Part shown: positions 7,601-17,165 of the stretch, piece by piece
How the letters are laid out: every line of letters begins with the position of its first letter
How positions within the stretch are numbered: the stretch's first letter is position 1
Source: Euperipatoides rowelli
Lineage: Eukaryota > Onychophora > Udeonychophora > Euonychophora > Peripatopsidae
Assembly (NCBI GenBank): GCA_003024985.2
Contig: PXIH01S0002339.1
Direction: 5' to 3' (one strand)
DNA length: 18,216 nucleotides
Made by a program: the position numbers and the translations under genes
Notes under the pieces: generated by a model
Databases searched by the model: none
What the model was told of the DNA's origin: nothing
Seen by the model: only the letters and a program-made list of their open reading frames with translations

Positions 7601-9509
7601 TGCTAGATAATTTTTAATAATTCATGCTGCCCGGTTTGTTTACGTTGGCATACTCTGGTTGTTGCTGTTGTAATACTATCGAGAGTAGCTTGCTTGTATG
7701 CTAGTCGTAGCCTACAGCAAAAGCCTGTTGAATGAGTTGTATTCTAATGCGCGTTTATTGATTTAAATTATTAGTGCTTAGGTATAATTGATTCACATAA
7801 CTGGATTAGGATTGGTTACCTAAAAAGTAAAAAAAAAAAAATCTAAATTAGACAAGACTAAAAACGTTACCCGTAATTCTATTTCTCCGAAGCTACAATC
7901 CACAAGATTTCCTTGAGATTTGTAACGAGACTTCCGATTTTCTTCTGTATTATTTATTTCTACAGCTTTTTTTTAGGGTTAGAATTTTTGTAACCTATTA
8001 TTCTTAAACTTAATAATTTCTCGACTAAAACCTTCCTTTAGAAAAAGAAATTATTACATTCTCGTAATTTTATGTATTGTCATAGTAGGCCTATGTATTA
8101 AATTTAATATGAAAAAAAAAAAATTACCGTATTTGCTTGAAATTTATGAGATTTTTTTTTTTTTTCTCATAGGCACAAGAGTATATAGTCCGCCAGAATG
8201 GATTAAACATAACCGTTATCATGGTCGAGCTGCAACAGTTTGGTCGTTAGGTGTACTATTATATGATATGGTGTGTGGGGACATTCCATTTGAAATGGAC
8301 GAACAAATCCTTAAGGCTGATGTTAGTTTTAATAGGAATCGTGTATCATCTGGTAAGTAGATTTATTTATATGTATTTTTTAAATGATCTGATTAGATTA
8401 TTTTTAGTATTTACGATGCTTTTGTATATTATTTAAATGTCACATCTTGTATGCAGTATTAAAAAAATAACTTTGCCATAGATTCTATGGTTTGTAAAAT
8501 AAATAACTGATCTTTCTCACTTGCATATTATTTGTTAAGCATGAAAACTGCAATAAAACTATATATTGTAACGGTCACCATCTCTTGAATTTAAAAGTTT
8601 TTTTTAAAAATATCATTTCACAAATTATTAGGGGGCGGGTGCTTACACCCTTACAAATATATATTTACAATATACTGTATATATTTGCTAAACTAGATTA
8701 CAAGCTTTTTTTTTTTTTAAATGGTTATACCTTGGTAAGGTAATCCTAATAATTACTTTATTGTGCATTAATATCCAAATCTTTATAATAATAATTAATC
8801 CTTATACTGTATCTACCATCTTGGATATACTACAAATATGGGAAACGTCATCATCATAATAAAAACAATCTCTCTCTTTTTTTTTTTTTGACCCAAAGTA
8901 AGAAAACTAACTTAACACTATTTTTATATTCAGGTGAAATATACATTAGTGAGAAATTTATTTAAATGCATGTTGCTATTTTTTATATGCAATTTTTTTT
9001 ATTAAAATGCCTTATGCAAATTAGTTGTCATGACTCGTTTTATTTAAAGTTTAAACAAAAAAAAACAATTTTTGTGATAGATTGCCTCGTGACTTCACTT
9101 GGCTTTTTATGTGCCCTACTGTACAAAATTTAAGATGTACAAATTTGGTAAACAAAATCTGGGTGGTAAACATCCTTGTACATGGGGGGGGTCCCCATCC
9201 ACTGTAGCAGAGACCAAATGTATAGTGTTAATTTATACAGTATGTATTGTATAGTGATCTAGATTGATTAATTTATATAATTATATATATTTTACTTAAT
9301 TTTTTTTAATTTTTTTTTTATTTACAGATGTTAAAGATTTGATCAAAAAATGTTTATCTCTAAAGCCATCAGACAGACCAACATTAGAAGATATCTTAAT
9401 ACATCCCTGGATGTCAGTGGATAGCAAACATTTACCTAACACAAGGAGGCAGTCTTTAGACCAACGATCTCTTGACCAGGCATCTACCAGTAGCCAAGAA
9501 AGTATTTAA
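4521..9509 (+). CDS. PIM3-like: PIM-family serine/threonine kinase (PIM3/PIM1-like), six exons, 320 aa
   Basis: Joining 4521..4602, 4739..4845, 4973..5020, 5835..6198, 8173..8352 and 9328..9509 gives 963 nt, or 320 codons plus TAA. Every intron is GT..AG. Seen: N-terminus MLKSKISSF; glycine loop GSGGFG at residues 45-50; VAIK with catalytic Lys67; αC Glu88; hinge ERPE (119-122) with the PIM-typical Pro121; HRDIKDEN (163-170, Asp165); DFG (184-186); [15 protein letters not shown] (196-210); VWSLG; a late RPT and HPWM. Length is close to vertebrate PIMs (about 313-326 aa). Family knowledge: PIMs are constitutively active, basophilic survival and growth kinases of cytosol and nucleus, controlled mainly by expression level. 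Wording such as [29 protein letters not shown] and the tail ASTSSQES is nearest PIM3 as I recall it. The start is supported by the conserved MLxSK N-terminus, a purine at -3 and an in-frame TAG at 4491. Family identity is very sure; paralogue naming is an inference. Confidence 0.96.
4739..4845 (+). CDS. PIM3-like: PIM coding exon 2 (glycine-rich loop)
   Basis: The acceptor is TATTACAG at 4731-4738. The exon encodes residues 28-63, including [20 protein letters not shown], the ATP-binding P-loop, and ends DNLP. The donor is GTAAGG at 4846, phase 0. Intron 2 is 127 nt with a long T-run before its acceptor. Confidence 0.96.
4973..5020 (+). CDS. PIM3-like: PIM coding exon 3 (catalytic lysine micro-exon)
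   Basis: A 48-nt exon encoding residues 64-79. It carries VAIKH with ATP-anchoring Lys67, then KDRVTEWGQ. It lies between CAATAG (acceptor) and GTAAATAT (donor), phase 0 on both sides. Vertebrate PIM genes also have a very short exon at this place, so the exon layout looks ancient. It is too short to be found by ORF length and was recognised by homology. Confidence 0.94.
5021..5834 (+). other. PIM intron 3 (814 nt) with AT microsatellite
   Basis: GTAAATA..TTTCAG. It contains no recognisable gene. A run of about 12 TA units lies at 5674-5696, and long T runs at 5450-5461 and 5562-5581. A G7 run is at about 5328-5334. An open frame over 5525..5773 is low-complexity and translates the microsatellite as YIYIYI. 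Confidence 0.8.
5674..5696. repeat. (TA)n microsatellite in intron 3
   Basis: An uninterrupted alternating TA run following ACCTG. Its true length is likely to vary between individuals. Confidence 0.85.
5835..6198 (+). CDS. PIM3-like: PIM coding exon 4 (hinge, catalytic loop, DFG)
   Basis: The acceptor is TTTCAG at 5829-5834. The exon encodes residues 80-200 plus one base of Gly201. It holds αC Glu88 (in VPLE), hinge [30 protein letters not shown] with catalytic Asp165, LIDFGSGA with Mg-binding Asp184, and VYTDFDG. The stretch before LSGVI is slightly shorter than in PIM1. The donor GTAATT at 6199 runs straight into an ATT microsatellite. Confidence 0.97.
6202..6223 (+). repeat. (ATT)n microsatellite at the exon 4 splice donor
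   Basis: Seven ATT units begin three bases into intron 4, immediately after the GTA of the donor. Length polymorphism would change bases near the U1-binding site (GTAATT). Confidence 0.8.
7405..7598. repeat. Foldback (near-palindromic) element in intron 4
   Basis: The two halves are reverse complements around about 7501. The outer ends are AGTTTACTTTA and TAAAGTAAACT. Next come a C-rich run on the left (7420-7436) and a G9-10 run on the right (7572-7581), then an AT segment. Inner arms 7456-7490 and 7516-7550 match at 34 of 35 positions (read by eye). The innermost CTAATTTT/AAAATTAG closes an 8-nt loop; the right arm has a 3-nt bulge. No transposase or clear target-site duplication was seen. 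It could be a foldback-type MITE or a recent inverted duplication, and its RNA would form a long hairpin. Confidence 0.85.
8173..8352 (+). CDS. PIM3-like: PIM coding exon 5 (activation segment, αF)
   Basis: The acceptor is TCTCATAG at 8165-8172. The exon encodes Gly201 (split codon) to residue 260 plus one base of codon 261. It includes [18 protein letters not shown] (PPE version of the APE motif), [20 protein letters not shown] and a [11 protein letters not shown] segment. The donor is GTAAGT at 8353, phase 1. Confidence 0.97.
8353..9327 (+). other. PIM intron 5 (975 nt)
   Basis: GTAAGT..TTTACAG. AT-rich, with a CAAATATATA/TATATATTTG inverted repeat around 8655-8688 and a small ATGGGG/CCCCAT hairpin at 9182-9198 containing a G8 run. 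It holds a TTGTCATGACTCGT word (9025-9038) that recurs exactly at 12197. No gene seen. Confidence 0.75.
9328..9509 (+). CDS. PIM3-like: PIM coding exon 6 (C-lobe end, tail, stop)
   Basis: The acceptor is TTTACAG at 9321-9327. The exon encodes residues 261-320. The C-lobe runs through [20 protein letters not shown] and HPWM. A polar, Ser-rich tail follows with [13 protein letters not shown] and ASTSSQESI before TAA at 9507. The tail has a basophilic RRxS site and resembles the Ser-rich C-terminus of PIM3 more than that of PIM1. Confidence 0.95.
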
Positions 9510-10820
9510 CCTGGGATATATAGGAAGGACTTTGGGGAGAAACTCTACTTTCGCCCCCTGTAGCCTGAACTTTTTTTTTTTTAATTTATTTGGACTTATA
9601 GTTGTGGAGGGCCAAGGCTTACTGTGGATACAGTGATCTTATCGTCACTAACCCTGGTTTTAGTTCTCCAACGTTCCACTCTTATCAATGCAAATAAACT
9701 TTTTTACCTCAGGTCATCATTGCTGTCCGAGGTGACCGAAAAGAAATTCCTGGGATTTAAATTGAGCGCTGGTGCTACCACTAGAATTACTTCTCTCCGA
9801 AGTAGAATTGGTTAGAAGGGACTTAAAGCTGCGCTTTAATTATTTTTTTTTTTTAAATATTGTTGTGCAGTGTGGATTTTGTGTTCCTGTTTATAGATCA
9901 GTATGGACTCATTTCCCAAAAAAGGACTTTTCTCCGGAGCAATGTTTTGGAACATTTTTATCAATGCAAAAAAAAACTTGTAAAAAGCAGTTTGTGGACA
10001 GAGAATCTATCCACTGTGAAAACAGCCTTTTTGTTAACATTTATGTTCAACCTTTTTTTTTTTATTTTAATTTGTGTACAAAACAAAAACCTAAACAATG
10101 TACTGTTGTTTAAAGAGAATTTAATTTATTTTTTAATTTAAAAAAATTCATCTTCCCATCCACAAAGAGTGGAAGTATTAAAGGCTTCCATATATTTAAT
10201 TTTTTCATTTTTAAACATGGGGAAAAAAAAAAAAACACTAATTTATACATTTTTTTCCATTTATTATTATTTTATTTTTTTGTAAACAAGTTTTTAAGTT
10301 ATCTGACACGTATTTTTTTGTATACAAAAGAAATTTATGCAAAAAAAATTGCCTGAACCAAAATTGTACATCTTGTTTTTCCGGTGACACCTCAATATTT
10401 TTTTTTTTTTTAAAAAAAATTGAGATATACATACTTTTTTAAAATATGGATAGAATGAATTGAAATTAAAATTTTCTATCCTCCTGTTCCCGATGACCCT
10501 TTTTTTATCCTTCCTCTTAACTGTAGTAATTTAATAGTTAAGCTTGCCAGATATACATATGTATGTATGCCTATTTATATACTGTATGTATATGCTACAT
10601 AGCAATCTGTAAAAAAAGTAAAAAAAAAAAGCCCTTAGATCATCTTTAACCTGATTAACTTCCCCACTTTAGCCCAATTTTTTTTTAAATGTGCAGAGCC
10701 TTAAAACTTGAACTTCGTCCAAATGAGAAAAAAATGTTTACTCATCTGTAAATATTGTACAAAATGTATTTTTTTATAAATGCCTACCCAAAAAATAAAC
10801 ATTTTTGTATTTAATCTTGA
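9510..10820 (+). promoter_or_regulatory. PIM 3' untranslated region
   Basis: About 1.3 kb between the stop codon and the best polyadenylation signal. It is very AT-rich, with long T runs and several scattered ATTTA pentamers (for example near 9580, 10120, 10330 and 10570). Vertebrate PIM1 mRNA is unstable through AU-rich elements; similar control here is inferred. It also has hairpins at 9785-9812 (ACTTC/GAAGT) and 10391-10424 (CTCAAT/ATTGAG with an internal T/A run). Short ORFs inside it show no protein similarity I can recognise. Confidence 0.6.
10747..10799 (+). terminator. Poly(A) signal AATAAA with upstream Pumilio-type motif
   Basis: AATAAA is at 10794-10799 and is followed by a T/GT-rich stretch (ATTTTTGTATTT). 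TGTAAATA, the Pumilio consensus UGUAHAUA, is at 10747-10754. Cleavage is expected near 10815-10825. An earlier AATAAA at 9693-9698 could give a short alternative 3' end. Confidence 0.55.
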
Positions 10821-10829
10821 TATTTGATT

Positions 10830-13800
10830 TCATTTTACTCAATAATACTTTAAGCATTATACACTATTTTCTAATTTGTTTTCATTTATATGCTGCTATA
10901 GGATTAAGACATTATTATTATTTATTTCACAAAACAACTGTCAGAGACCAATTACGGTTTTGGGTGGTACAGTTAATGATTACTGTATACACAGTTAAAG
11001 ATAAATACATTACATATCTTCTACACAAAGCTATAAACAAACTTAGAGTAGGCTAATCAATCAATTAGGTTATATGTTGAAACTTATAGAGCTACACTTT
11101 TAACAATTGGATTAAATCTAGGTTTAATTCTATATTGATGGACAAGATAGAATAGCTTCCAAAATTTGCATTATTATGCTATGTAAAAAAAAATAGCTTG
11201 TAAATTGTGTATCGCCTGGATTCATTCAACACCAGGTGGTAGGTAGAACCATTTTTTTTAGTAATTAATTTCTAATTGAATAGATCAAACCACTTTTTTT
11301 TTTCTTTTTTTTTTTTTCAAAAATAATGAATGTGTTTTCCAAATGTATAATTTAAAGAAAAAGAACCCACCCGCAGCTTTATTTAAATGGGCTTGCAAAA
11401 TAAAGTAAATACTGTATACTAAACTATTTTAATTGAAGCAGTTTTTAAAAATACAGTGTATTATAATTCAAGCTTTAAGTAAATATTTTAAATGATTTTG
11501 TGTGTATTTAAGTTGAAAATATTTGTATAAAGGAAATCTTGTCCAGTGTAATTATTAGGCTAAATAAGCTGCATGAATTGAACTAAATTTAACATTCAAA
11601 CCATGGAACATGTATGAGTTTTAGTTCAATCAAGGATTTAAATCACTATACAGGGTTAGAATTGTATTAATGCTATTTTCAGCTTTATGAATTTAGTTTT
11701 ATTTGGCCAAAAAATATCAAATTTTCTTATTTCATTTAAAAAGGTTTTATACAACTTTGTAGAGAACAAACACTTTATTACATCTTATATAGAAATGAAA
11801 GCAAATGGCTGTTTGGTTTGTATTTAAAACAATGTTCAGTATAATAGTCTATTGGTATAAAACTTCGATTTTAATGCCTTTCTATTAAAATAAAATTTGA
11901 AGTAAAGTATTTTTAGCAAAAAATAAAACAATTGACTGTTGCAAATAGCATTGATAATACTTAAAAGAGTATAAATGTATATTAGTGGTTTGCTACTCCC
12001 CAACCACTCATCCAAGTGCAAAGATGTTGATCAGCAGATTATGTGATACTAGTTGGATCTCTATACAACCTTCTCTACCATGGGGGTACATTTTTGAATA
12101 TTTAGTGTAAAGGAGCGACTAAGATTACTGGCAAACTGTTGAACAAGTTCAGGGACTCATTTTACTCTTGTATATTTTATTTATGGACGTAGGTGATTGT
12201 CATGACTCGTACAGGTGCTGTATATTCCAAAATTGATCTTGTGAAGAAAATATTAAATACTTTGGTGATACTGGTACTTGCATTATTACATTAATTTGCC
12301 TTAAAATTAATTATTCTGATGACAATCAAATTTTATTTTAGCAAATCTCGACCATTTCACAGGGTGAAATGTTAACAATCGGGTAACTTCTGAGAAAATG
12401 GTAGTTGTAAAAGCCGTCTTGAACTTATGCAATTTAAAATTGCTATGTTGGGAGCATGATCATTTCCATGTCTTTCCGTAATGATAAATATATGCAAATG
12501 ATTTATTTAACTCAATTGAGTTGCAGTTTCCATGAAACAAACAAAATATATTTGAAGAGAGGTCATGATATTTGCCTAGTGGGGGGAAGCTGTCTGAAAA
12601 TTTTGTGAAAAGCATACCTAGGGACTCATTTCCCCTACCAACACTGATATTAATGTTTGGCTTACTAGCAACAATTTATTTTTTAGACTATATCATTTAA
12701 GTTACGAATATTGTATTTAAACTTTCTAATCGGATAATCTATCCACCAGAATATTAAAAAAAGCATAATGTAGCCTACTGTAGCCTATATCACTGAAGCA
12801 GGGTTTACAGTTGAACCTAGAAAATTTATTTTGCATTGTATGTACATTGAAACATTAAACAAGTGAATTTGAAAATAAATTTAATATATAAAGACTACTG
12901 ATTAATAGGGGGGAATAATGCGACCCTATCTAAATCTGGAAAACATTTTTTTTTTAATTCCTTCAACTTGAGCCAATGAGTAGAAAAAAAAAATATTACT
13001 GTATTTATAGTCCCAATAACTACAATTTCTGCAATTATATCTGAATGCTACCAGGCCGTTAAATATTAATATACTGTATTTATTTCAAACGGAAACATAC
13101 ATTTTAAGATTAATTTTAAAGCAAGACTCTTAAGGTTTGATTTACAGTATCTATTTAAAATGAACATTGGCAAGAGCCATTTAGTAGTTTAGCATTAATA
13201 TATTTATTTAAGACTGATTATAGACCTACATTCAGTGGTGAGCACAAATATTTTAGGAAACAGTTCATTTAAAGCCCCACCTCAACCTGATTATTTTGAC
13301 CTTTAGCTAAGGGTATATTGACAAAAATATGTAAGTAAAAAAATAATCCATTTAAAGACAATGTTGACTAATACATAAGAGAATTTATTTATGATTGACA
13401 TTATTTGACAGTCTTTCTTAAGTGTCACCAACTTTCACTAATGGGAAATTATGATTTTCTCCTGACTTGATTCCCTGGTGACAGGATTAAAGTGAATGTA
13501 AGGCTATTATGAAGCAAGTATCTTTCAAACTCGGTCATGGAACATGATTTTCCTGAGGTTTGTTTACCCAAAGGTTTAAAGGCATAAAATTTTATTTTAT
13601 AAGCACTAATTAAGAACGGGTCAAATTTCACTCAAAAATTGGCAACATCTCTACATTTTACATATTTAATGTGAAGCTTCAGTATATTGGCATTCTCCAG
13701 TCTCATTTTTTCTAAGATTTTTTTTTCACATATGAATTTATTTTATCACAAAGATAAAGAGTAGAACCACAATATATCAATCGGTTAGGGATTGACTGTT

Positions 13801-15189
13801 GACAATTTTGGAAGCCATGAAATTCTTGTGCTTTCAACTTAAGTTTTCTCAAAACCTGGAATTTGACAACTTTTCAGTCCATGAACTGATGTCTGCTTTT
13901 TATAAATTTTATCATAAAGCAAAACACTATGCAAATGTCATATTTTGATTCCAAGAGTTTTTTTTTCCCTCTTACGGAAAATAAATTTAGCTGAATGAGA
14001 ACAGTGTCAGGTCAATCCATTAGCAGATTGATCAGTACGGAATATGATGAAGTGAAGATGCTTTCCACTTAATTTTTTTTTTTTTTAATCAGCATTCGAC
14101 CTACCTTTTGTTCTTTTAATGATAAATCCACTTAGAATTGATGTTTTACATAGTTACTCTGGAAGGGGGTGAATGAATTTCCTCTGACTTAATTATCCTA
14201 TAAAAGAGTTAAAACTTTTAATAATGTAGCCTATATGAGTACAGTATGTATTGGGGAAAGGGGAGCATGAGACATTTAGCCATATACTTTTGGGCAATCA
14301 ACTCGTATCCATATTTTTATTCAAAGTAGAAATTGGTGACACCAGGGTTTTTTTTTCTAAAATACAGAAGGCTATAAATTGCTCAGGTAAAATAATTTTT
14401 TTGGCAGGTGGCAGATAAGATGAACAAGGTACGGATTATATATTGTCCCATACTACTTAATCTCCAATTATTACAGTCCGCAAAATGCCCTCTTCAGGAT
14501 TAATTATTGCAATTAGAAAAAAATAATACCTATCTGATAATTGACTATGGAATCCCTTATTAAATCATCATAGGGCCAATAGTATTTTGTTTTATTAATT
14601 TTTATCTCTTTTTTTTTTAAATTATATTTAGTAGAATTAATTAGAATTTAGGAACCTTCTGAAATGTTTAAACAAGGAACCATACTAGCGCCCAGATGTC
14701 GCAAGCAGCTTTTATGTCACATGACTATAATATCAGCCATATTTTTTTATTTATAGTTCTAACCCTTACCTCAATCTGAACGCTAACTCCTGCGTAATAA
14801 ATAACTCCCAATTCTATAATAAATGGGTGCAATAAACCTTTATTTTTTTTTTAATTATTTTTTGCACAAGTTCTGTCAAACATGCAAGCTGTTTGCTAGT
14901 GATGCTCGTTCATGCTCAAAACATGCCGTGGGAAAAGAAATGAAATCTAGGCACTTCTGGAACCATCACAATCTTCCATAGTACTATTATAACTGAGGAA
15001 AATATATCATTAGGAAGTCTATTCCACCACATAATGCTTCTAAAAATGCTCTCTTGTTTGCATTCTTAATGTGCATTTATAATTAACTAGTAATCCTGTG
15101 TTGGCCGAAATTCGACCAATAAGAAAATTTCCTTTGTAAAAAGCCGCCACAACGCTAAACAATGAATGCTTAAATTTTTTATATAAATT
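10830..15189. other. Downstream intergenic region without a recognised gene
   Basis: AT-rich DNA beyond the PIM poly(A) site. Short open frames exist (for example 13449..13631 minus) but none has domains, splice logic or similarity I can recognise. Content is homopolymers, repeated short words (TACTGTA, TAGCCTA) and one copy of dispersed repeat A at 11989-12120. GGGACTCATTT occurs at both about 12151 and 12620. Confidence 0.55.
11989..12120 (+). repeat. Dispersed repeat A, copy 1
   Basis: Shares with 17908-18058 the order TTTGCTACT, CAACCACTCATCCAAG (exact 16-mer at 12001-12016), GATGTT, TTGGA.CTC.CTAT, TACCATGGG/TGCCCTGGG, an AATTTTT-like stretch and GGAGC. Same strand, about 5.9 kb apart. 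The 16-mer and the colinear order make common ancestry likely. The family is unknown. Confidence 0.7.
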
Positions 15190-16012
15190 TTAGCTATTGC
15201 ACTCCCTCTCCATATAAACTTTAACTCTGCCAAATCTCACACTCCTCCGTGCGCGCAATATGCTTAAAAAGGGATCCAAAGTTTTCCCTTCACATATTAA
15301 TATATAGATAGCTAATTTAAAATTGTTTCTACTTGTTCTATCATTAGCCAAAACATAAAAATTAACATTATCAAGCATAACGATTTCCCTGAACATAAAA
15401 ATGTCTCCCCTCAGAATTCTCTTTAAAGGAGACATAACGTCGATGAGTTTCTTCATCCTTTCACATCAAGGTAGTAGGTATCTGAATCCATAAAGATTTG
15501 GTGAGATTTCTAAATCGTTTTTCAAGTTGACTCGGGTCTCTCCTATCCAAAATCCACAAACTGCAAGAAGTATAATTTAACGGTTGCATGTATATTTTAT
15601 AGATAATATTGAACACAGGGATGGACATAAATCTGAGACCATGCTTGATATAGCCCAAAGATTTTTTTTTTACCATGTTCACATGGGAAATGTCTTAACA
15701 TAATTCCTAAATCTCTTTGTATCAAAACATTGCCAACAATTATCCCATTTGATTCATATTTTCTTATAGAATTATTTGCACAGATTCTCAATACCTTAGT
15801 ATTTTCCACATTTATGACTCATTTATTTTCATGGAACCAACCATTCAAGGATACTATGTCTTTTTGAAATTCAACTTCATCCACTTCACTGCATATTATT
15901 TCTTATTAACTTGATGTCATCTTCATAAATGAACACATGTGAAGTAATAACCAGAGGGATATTAGCAAGTAATATGATGAAAAACAATGCCCACAGAATA
16001 TACAGCCAGTGG
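15190..16012 (-). pseudogene. Decayed LINE reverse transcriptase fragment (CR1/Jockey-like)
   Basis: Read on the minus strand across several frames, RT landmarks appear in order. Near 15975-16010 is a degraded SVLGPLLF-like SVGIVF. Then comes ANIPLVITSHVFIYEDDIKL (to about 15910), matching NDIP..I.S..FADDIKL; the catalytic box reads YEDD instead of (F/Y)ADD. Next are EVDEVEFQKDIVSLNGWF and NVENTKVLRI (as FN..KTKVM.I); RDLGI; NMVKKKSLGYIKHG; IIYKIYMQPLNYTSCSLWI (as LYKTYVRPxLEY.S.VW); QLEKRFRNLTKSL; and LKRILRGDIFMFREI with TSRNNFKL (as YRRLRGDLI..FKI, TRGNxFKL). Frame shifts and stops (for example TAG and TGA in the 15800-15900 part) break it into at least four pieces. Endonuclease and 5' parts are missing. 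Non-functional remnant. Confidence 0.85.
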
Positions 16013-16940
16013 TTCTTTCGGACAATTTTGTCCGGGGTGTATTTCACAGGTTTATATATTTACGGTATTAGATTTTTTTTAATAAGCTTTTTTTTTAAGT
16101 TGTCTGGGTGTTTTGTTGACTTTCTGTTTGATTTTATAAGCTTTTTTATCTGATTTTCCCTGGGGTGGGGGAGCAGTTAGTTCTGGGAGTGCTAAGCCCC
16201 CTCCACCATGGAGGTATGCCTGAAAGAAACACTATACACATTACACTCAACTACTAACTATATTATCTTAGATTTACTATAATAGCTCATAATCATATGC
16301 AACTCTATTTATGTTGGTCTCCGGGGAGGGGGTTTGGAGAAATGATAAATTTCCCAAGTCAGTCTCCTCAAATTCCTAACTCACTACTAATGAACATGTG
16401 TTGGGTGACCAAGTGCCTGCATCTTCTCTTCAGATCCAAATTGTTTTAAAAATTCCTATCCAGTACAAAAATATTGGATTAAATTTTTTTTTAATTTACC
16501 AAAAGTTTTCCCTTCTTCAACTGGGTATTTCCCAAATGTCAACATAAATTTCCCAACATGTTTGCTTTCGGCCAAAGTTGGAGAGGGAAGCTCCCCCTAC
16601 CCTTAGCGATGTCCCTGTTTGCCTCATTAGGGCTAGATAATACTTTATCCATTCTCTCTAACATCTTATTTTCACAAACTAATACATATTACACTATTAC
16701 TGAAAACATTATTTCTTTGTCACATTTTACAAATTCATATCTGATCTAGAGTCTTTCCTCATAGAAAAAGATGTTCAAAACTTAGCATTTGAATCTGATA
16801 ACAGCTAATTTTGTAAACCTTACATAATAATTGTTTTGTGTGTGTGTGTTAACTTATTACCATAATGGTAGTTTTCGATTTCATGTTAATATTTATCATT
16901 GTTTGTTTGGCCATGGTTGTAGCACCGAAAATTTGGCACG
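16013..16940. other. Intergenic region with hairpin repeat, no gene seen
   Basis: Beyond the LINE remnant I see only AT-rich DNA, a GT microsatellite at about 16838-16849, and GC-richer patches at 16150-16235 (hairpin), 16320-16370 (GGAGA..TCTCC pairing) and 16580-16600. AAATTTCCCAA occurs at about 16346 and 16546. Open frames here are short and unrecognised. Confidence 0.5.
16158..16233 (-). repeat. Dispersed repeat B, copy 2, with G/C hairpin
   Basis: GGTGGGGGAGCA (about 16165-16176) can pair with TGCTAAGCCCCCTCCACC (about 16190-16207). The segment 16220-16233, read on the minus strand, is AGTGTTTCTTTCAG and continues GCATACCTCC. The 14-mer recurs exactly at 18121-18134 on the plus strand. 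TTTCAGGCAT..CCTC also resembles 490-505. Confidence 0.55.
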
Positions 16941-16941
16941 A

Positions 16942-17165
16942 TTCCACTTTACGGTTCCGGAATTGTGTCTCGGGCGTCATACTAGACATAAGTGTGAAAT
17001 CTACTAGCCTATGCCCCCAACCCTAGGTTATTTGATGAAAGCCTGCTTTTGTATCAAATAAATAAATAAGAGTTGCAACTTGCAATAACTCTTTCTGAAT
17101 ATTTTTAACTAGTGCTATGCTATGTATATTGCGGCCATCCTGAATTTCGGAACTGTAAAGTGGAA
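16942..17165. mobile_element. MITE-like element with 23-bp terminal inverted repeats
   Basis: 16942-16964 (TTCCACTTTACGGTTCCGG plus AATT) is the reverse complement of 17143-17165 at 21 of 23 positions, giving a 224-bp non-coding unit. Inside are ATTTGAT/ATCAAAT and GAGTT/AACTC stems. CGAAAATTTG occurs in direct orientation outside both ends (16926-16935 and 17190-17199), but not adjacent to the repeats, so it is not a clean target-site duplication. No transposase. The family is not identifiable by eye. Confidence 0.6.

Larger units (their letters stand above)
6199..8172 (+). other. PIM intron 4 (1974 nt)
   Basis: The longest intron, GTAATT..CTCATAG. It opens with an ATT microsatellite (6202-6223) directly on the donor. 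It contains G-rich runs near 6580-6596 and 6740-6750 and the foldback element at 7405-7598 (listed separately). No exon or RNA gene is recognisable inside it. Confidence 0.8.

Noticed and set aside
7394-7602. TATTG on both sides of the foldback as a target-site duplication
   Set aside because: The left copy is separated from the arm by several bases while the right overlaps it; the symmetry needed is missing.
5500-8172. Possible nested gene or structured RNA gene in introns 3-4
   Set aside because: Looked for tRNA-like or snRNA-like features and extra exons; only microsatellites and the foldback were found.
8251-8436. Second plus-strand frame over PIM exon 5
   Set aside because: Shifted frame of the same exon; the kinase frame carries the conserved motifs.
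9624-10141. Several plus-strand frames after the PIM stop
   Set aside because: They lie in the AT-rich 3'UTR, lack recognisable domains and overlap one another.
11836-12021. 61-codon minus-strand frame overlapping dispersed repeat A
   Set aside because: Its start lies in the repeat and the rest is AT-rich low complexity; copy 2 does not preserve it.
13449-13631. 60-codon minus-strand frame
   Set aside because: Composition is less biased than its neighbours, but no motif or second exon supports a gene.
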